43,892 nt of DNA from positions 1-43,892 of the forward strand of contig JAILDI010000058.1 of NCBI GenBank assembly GCA_024689525.1, read 5' to 3'. Positions 40,799-43,892 of the stretch are shown here, piece by piece. How positions within the stretch are numbered: the stretch's first letter is position 1; each line of letters opens with the position of its first letter. Origin of the DNA: Bacteroidales bacterium (lineage in GTDB: Bacteria; Bacteroidota; Bacteroidia; Bacteroidales; UBA932). The position numbers and the translations under genes were made by a program. The notes under the pieces are model-generated. The model did not search any database. It was given only the letters and a program-made list of their open reading frames with translations, and was not told the DNA's origin.

Positions 40799-43369
40799 AT
40801 GTACGCAAAGCGCTCAAACACAGCACTTTACAGGATGGCACTGAAGGCTGTCCTGGCTCTTGCGTTCATACTCGCCCCCTCTCTTTTTTTACGCGCCCAA
40901 GAGCGTACCCTGCGTGTTTATTACCCGTACGACGACGCCACCTTGATGCGAAATTATATGAACAACGCCGAAATTTTCGCCCAGTTCGAAGAACTTCTGG
41001 CAGACGGCGACGTTCCTTCATTTGAAATCGTCTCTTATTCCTCACCTGAAGGTGACTGGAATTACAACTTGCGTTTGTCCCGCAGAAGAGCAAAATCCCT
41101 GAAGGTCTACCTCGAAAGAAAGTACCCCCAGCTCATCGGCCACATCACAATCAACCCTAGCGCCGAATCCTGGGAAGAGCTCCACAGGCTCGTTTCTTCC
41201 GACAGCCGTCTTTCCGAGAGCCATCGCGCCGAGATCCTCCAGATCGTCGACAGCGACAAAGCTCCGGATGTCAAGGAAAGGGAGCTCAAGCGTATGGAAG
41301 GCTACAGGATGTTCTACAAGCACTTCTTCCGTGGCCTCCGTTATGCCCAGATTTCTGTCGTGGACGAAACTCCCGAATCCTCTAAGGTTGCAGACAGCGG
41401 AACCGACGGAGTGGTAACTGCCGACGAGATTGTCGTTACAGACACCACAACTGTTATTAGCGCCGTTTCAGAAAACGTCGAAGATTCCGTGAATACTACC
41501 GAAACTGCAGAACCTGCCAGCAACAATTCCTCTGCTGTTTCCGGTTCCGCTGTTACTGCTTCCGTTTCAACTCCTTCCGAGGCCCGCGAAGACAATGAAG
41601 TCTCCGGCGAAGGCACAATCACGAGCGTTGCTGGTGTTCCCGTGGTTTATTTCCTCTACAATGAAGATTTCATCCGCCCTGACTTCAAGAACAACGCGGC
41701 AAATCTTCAGGAAATCGTCCGTCTGATCAAGGCCGGTGAAATCACCGACTTCACGATCGCCGGTTTCTCCTCCCCGGAAGGAAGCATAAAAGTTAATGAA
41801 AGCCTCAGCTACCGCCGTGCTATGGCTTTCAGGAATTATCTTGTGAACCTGCTCCCTGAACTCGAAGGCAGGATCACCATCGTCAACGGCGGCGAAAACT
41901 GGAACGGTCTCCGCGAGCAGGTAGAGAACGGTACGGCTCTCACAGAAGGTGAGAAGGAAGAAATTCTGGGCATCATCGACAGCAACGACGATCCCCAGGC
42001 CAAGGAAATCCGCCTTACCAGGACCACCGCATATCGCAAGATGGGTCACAGCTACTTCCCCAATATCCGTCGCGCAAGCTTTGTGAGGAATGCAGGCCAG
42101 CCCGCAGGCACCACAACGGAGCCCGCAGACACCGAGCCCGCCGGAACCGAACCGCAGGTGGACACTCCCACAACAACCGACAAGAGCGATGACAGCGCCG
42201 TCGTTTACTATGTGAACAACGACGACCAGATCCGTCCTTCCTATATGGACAACGAGGACAATATGGTCGAGATCCGCCGCATCCTCTCCAATCCCGCCGG
42301 TGTCCGCAGGATCGTCGTGGTGGGCACCGCATCTCCGGAAGGCCCCGAGAAGTACAACGAAGAGCTTGCACAGCGTCGTGCGGAATCCTTCGTGAAGATG
42401 CTCCTCGACCTCTGCCCCGAACTTGAGGGTAAGATCGAGATCAAAAACGCCGGTGAGAACTGGGATGGCCTTCGCAGGGCCGTTCTGGCCAGCCGTCGCC
42501 TCACCCGGAGGCAGAAGGACGAGGTCGTGAGAATCATCGACAGCAACAATTCTCCCAGGCGCAAGGAGCAGCTGCTGACATCATCCTCCGCATGGAGGAT
42601 CATCCGCGACGAGATCCTGCCCAAGATGCGTTGCGCCGGTATCTCCGGTATCGAGTTCGAGCCCGTGGACGATTCTCCCGCATCCCCTCAGGATCTCCAG
42701 CCCGTGGTTGATACCCTCGCAACCCAGATCGACACAACCGACATCCAGATCGATACCACTTTCACTCAGATTGACACAACCTTCACTCCCATCGACACTC
42801 TGGAGCGCAAGCCTGAAGTGAAGCCCCGCTATCCCGTCGTGGCCGTTTCCACCAATCTGGCCCTGGATGCAATCATCGCCCCCAACTTCGCAATCGAGGT
42901 TCCTCTGAACAAGAAGTGGAGCGCATATGCGGAATACACCTTCCCCTGGTGGCTTTCCAAGAACAACGACTGGTGCTACGAAATGCTCAAGTGGGATTTC
43001 GGTATGCGCTATCGCATCAGCAACGACTTCGACTGGGAAGATCCCATGGATATCCTCAAGGGTCATTTCGTGGGCGTAGACCTCAGCGCAGGTTACTATG
43101 ACTTCGAGCCCAGGCACAACGGATACCAGGGAGAATTCCAGATGGCCACCCTCGAGTATGGCTACGCCTGGGATCTGGGTAACAACTGGAGGCTTGACGC
43201 CGTGCTCGGCGCAGGCTGGATGGGCACTCACTACCGCTATTATGAGGCCGATGCTACAGACAAGCACCTCATCTATCAGCACAGTGCCAAGATGAATTGG
43301 TTCGGCCCCACCAAACTCGGTGTGTCCGTCAAGTATATATTCACCACCAGTAAGGAGAGGAAGAGATGA
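40799..43369 (+). CDS. Outer-membrane DUF3575 protein with three OmpA-like repeat domains
   Basis: The start is the ATG at 40799 (856 residues); a second ATG at 40835 is possible. A signal peptide ends near LRAQ (34). Three homologous domains follow: about 37-188, 281-429 and 468-618, each with an SPEG motif (82-85, 325-328, 512-515), an N-L/E-R-RA helix, ESWEEL or ENWxGLR, an IIDSN element and a closing W/Y...P..R strand. Thr/Ser/Glu-rich linkers separate them, and a QIDTT-type short repeat (about 643-668) precedes the DUF3575 beta-barrel (about 677-856, NLALDAIIAPNFAIEVPL ... GVSVKYIF). DUF3575 proteins accompany DUF5119 and fimbrillin genes in Bacteroidota Mfa/Fim-type loci. It probably anchors or assembles a surface fibre and contacts the cell wall. 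Confidence 0.88.
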   Translation: MYAKRSNTALYRMALKAVLALAFILAPSLFLRAQERTLRVYYPYDDATLMRNYMNNAEIFAQFEELLADGDVPSFEIVSYSSPEGDWNYNLRLSRRRAKSLKVYLERKYPQLIGHITINPSAESWEELHRLVSSDSRLSESHRAEILQIVDSDKAPDVKERELKRMEGYRMFYKHFFRGLRYAQISVVDETPESSKVADSGTDGVVTADEIVVTDTTTVISAVSENVEDSVNTTETAEPASNNSSAVSGSAVTASVSTPSEAREDNEVSGEGTITSVAGVPVVYFLYNEDFIRPDFKNNAANLQEIVRLIKAGEITDFTIAGFSSPEGSIKVNESLSYRRAMAFRNYLVNLLPELEGRITIVNGGENWNGLREQVENGTALTEGEKEEILGIIDSNDDPQAKEIRLTRTTAYRKMGHSYFPNIRRASFVRNAGQPAGTTTEPADTEPAGTEPQVDTPTTTDKSDDSAVVYYVNNDDQIRPSYMDNEDNMVEIRRILSNPAGVRRIVVVGTASPEGPEKYNEELAQRRAESFVKMLLDLCPELEGKIEIKNAGENWDGLRRAVLASRRLTRRQKDEVVRIIDSNNSPRRKEQLLTSSSAWRIIRDEILPKMRCAGISGIEFEPVDDSPASPQDLQPVVDTLATQIDTTDIQIDTTFTQIDTTFTPIDTLERKPEVKPRYPVVAVSTNLALDAIIAPNFAIEVPLNKKWSAYAEYTFPWWLSKNNDWCYEMLKWDFGMRYRISNDFDWEDPMDILKGHFVGVDLSAGYYDFEPRHNGYQGEFQMATLEYGYAWDLGNNWRLDAVLGAGWMGTHYRYYEADATDKHLIYQHSAKMNWFGPTKLGVSVKYIFTTSKERKR

Positions 43370-43892
43370 GAAAGCGCAGGATAAGCATACTCCTTCTTGT
43401 GGTAACACTTGCTACCATGGTTCTGGGCGGCTGCCAGAGGCGCCCCCTGGAGGCCGTGTTCAGCAACACCGTACGTGTCATCGTCAAGTGCGTCTGGACT
43501 CTGGAAGCATATCCGGAGAAGCCTACCGGCATGACACTGTACTTCTTCCGCAACGACGATCCTTCACCGCGCGTGGTCACTACCTCCAACGTGGAATACT
43601 GCGAGGTTCAGCTGGATCCCGGTCACTACAAGCTGTACATGATCTCCCAGAGTCCTGAAGAATACTGGACCATGAACTTCGAGAACATGGGCATCTTCTC
43701 CCTGGCCGATGTATCCCTCATCACCCGCTCTTCCCGCTGGTACTTCCCCACCCGTGCAACCGAGAACCTCGTGGAGAACCCGGAGAACGTGGCCGTGGCC
43801 ATTGCCGATGAGTTCGACATCACGGAAGAAATGGTAGAAACCTACCAGACCTATTATAATCTCTGGAGAACAAAGACCCGCGGCCAGGAAAC
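43366..43892 (+). CDS. DUF5119-type fimbria-associated lipoprotein (partial)
   Basis: The ATG overlaps the TGA of the DUF3575 gene (ATGA), so the two are coupled; the frame runs off the window after about 175 residues. Lipoprotein signal with lipobox LGGC. The mature part starts RRPLEAVFSNTVRVIVKCVW and continues with a MTLYFFRNDDP strand and VQLDPGHYKLYMIS, the pattern of DUF5119 lipoproteins, which come before fimbrillin (Mfa/FimA-like) genes. The fimbrillin structural genes are expected just beyond the window. Confidence 0.82.
   Translation, partial: MRKRRISILLLVVTLATMVLGGCQRRPLEAVFSNTVRVIVKCVWTLEAYPEKPTGMTLYFFRNDDPSPRVVTTSNVEYCEVQLDPGHYKLYMISQSPEEYWTMNFENMGIFSLADVSLITRSSRWYFPTRATENLVENPENVAVAIADEFDITEEMVETYQTYYNLWRTKTRGQE

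Overview
The window comes from a Bacteroidales-type Bacteroidota chromosome. Evidence: SusC/SusD outer-membrane pairs, an ECF sigma/FecR pair, many lipoproteins, a str operon, and repeated use of the Bacteroidota promoter (-33 TTTG, about 19-21 bases, -7 TAnnTTTG) rather than E. coli-type boxes. Genes are GC-rich and intergenic gaps are AT-rich. Species cannot be fixed from the sequence alone; an uncultured gut or rumen Bacteroidales lineage is my inference.

Layout. (1) 1-13.2 kb, all minus strand: a polysaccharide-utilisation-type locus. Transcription order is ECF sigma, FecR anti-sigma, SusC, SusD, histidine acid phosphatase, a lipoprotein fusing a thioredoxin-like domain to a GH31 glycosidase, a 44-residue peptide, and two related glycan-binding-type lipoproteins (the last runs off the window). 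(2) 13.2-16 kb: tRNA-Ser with its own promoter and terminator, a fragment resembling the 5' half of a tRNA, an FMN-binding lipoprotein, upp, and a secreted phospholipase D-family protein. (3) 16-19.2 kb, minus: an overlapping three-gene sialic acid set (lyase, NanM-like mutarotase lipoprotein, MFS transporter). (4) 19.2-28.7 kb: small unknown proteins, an ECF-transporter S component coupled to an FmdE-like protein, a nucleosidase, a 1140-residue GH2 lipoprotein, and a tight operon of an M64 metallopeptidase lipoprotein with two unknown cytosolic proteins. (5) 29.05-29.54 kb: a noncoding array of six 15-bp palindromes in a 107-bp tandem repeat in front of a DsbD-type protein. (6) 31.4-35 kb: rpsL-rpsG-fusA-rpsJ then tRNA-Met(CAT) and a terminator; the rplC-type continuation of the S10 operon is absent. 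(7) 35.2-43.9 kb: two AraC-type regulators with membrane-embedded N-termini, a lipoprotein without an ATG start, a single-pass membrane AraC-type regulator, and the start of a fimbria-type operon (DUF3575 outer-membrane protein, DUF5119 lipoprotein).

The most unusual elements are two. One is the regulator at 39040-40320, whose periplasmic domain matches the domain repeated three times in the outer-membrane protein encoded just downstream; this suggests a cell-surface assembly sensing circuit. The other is the 107-bp palindrome array at 29185-29474, which no gene explains.
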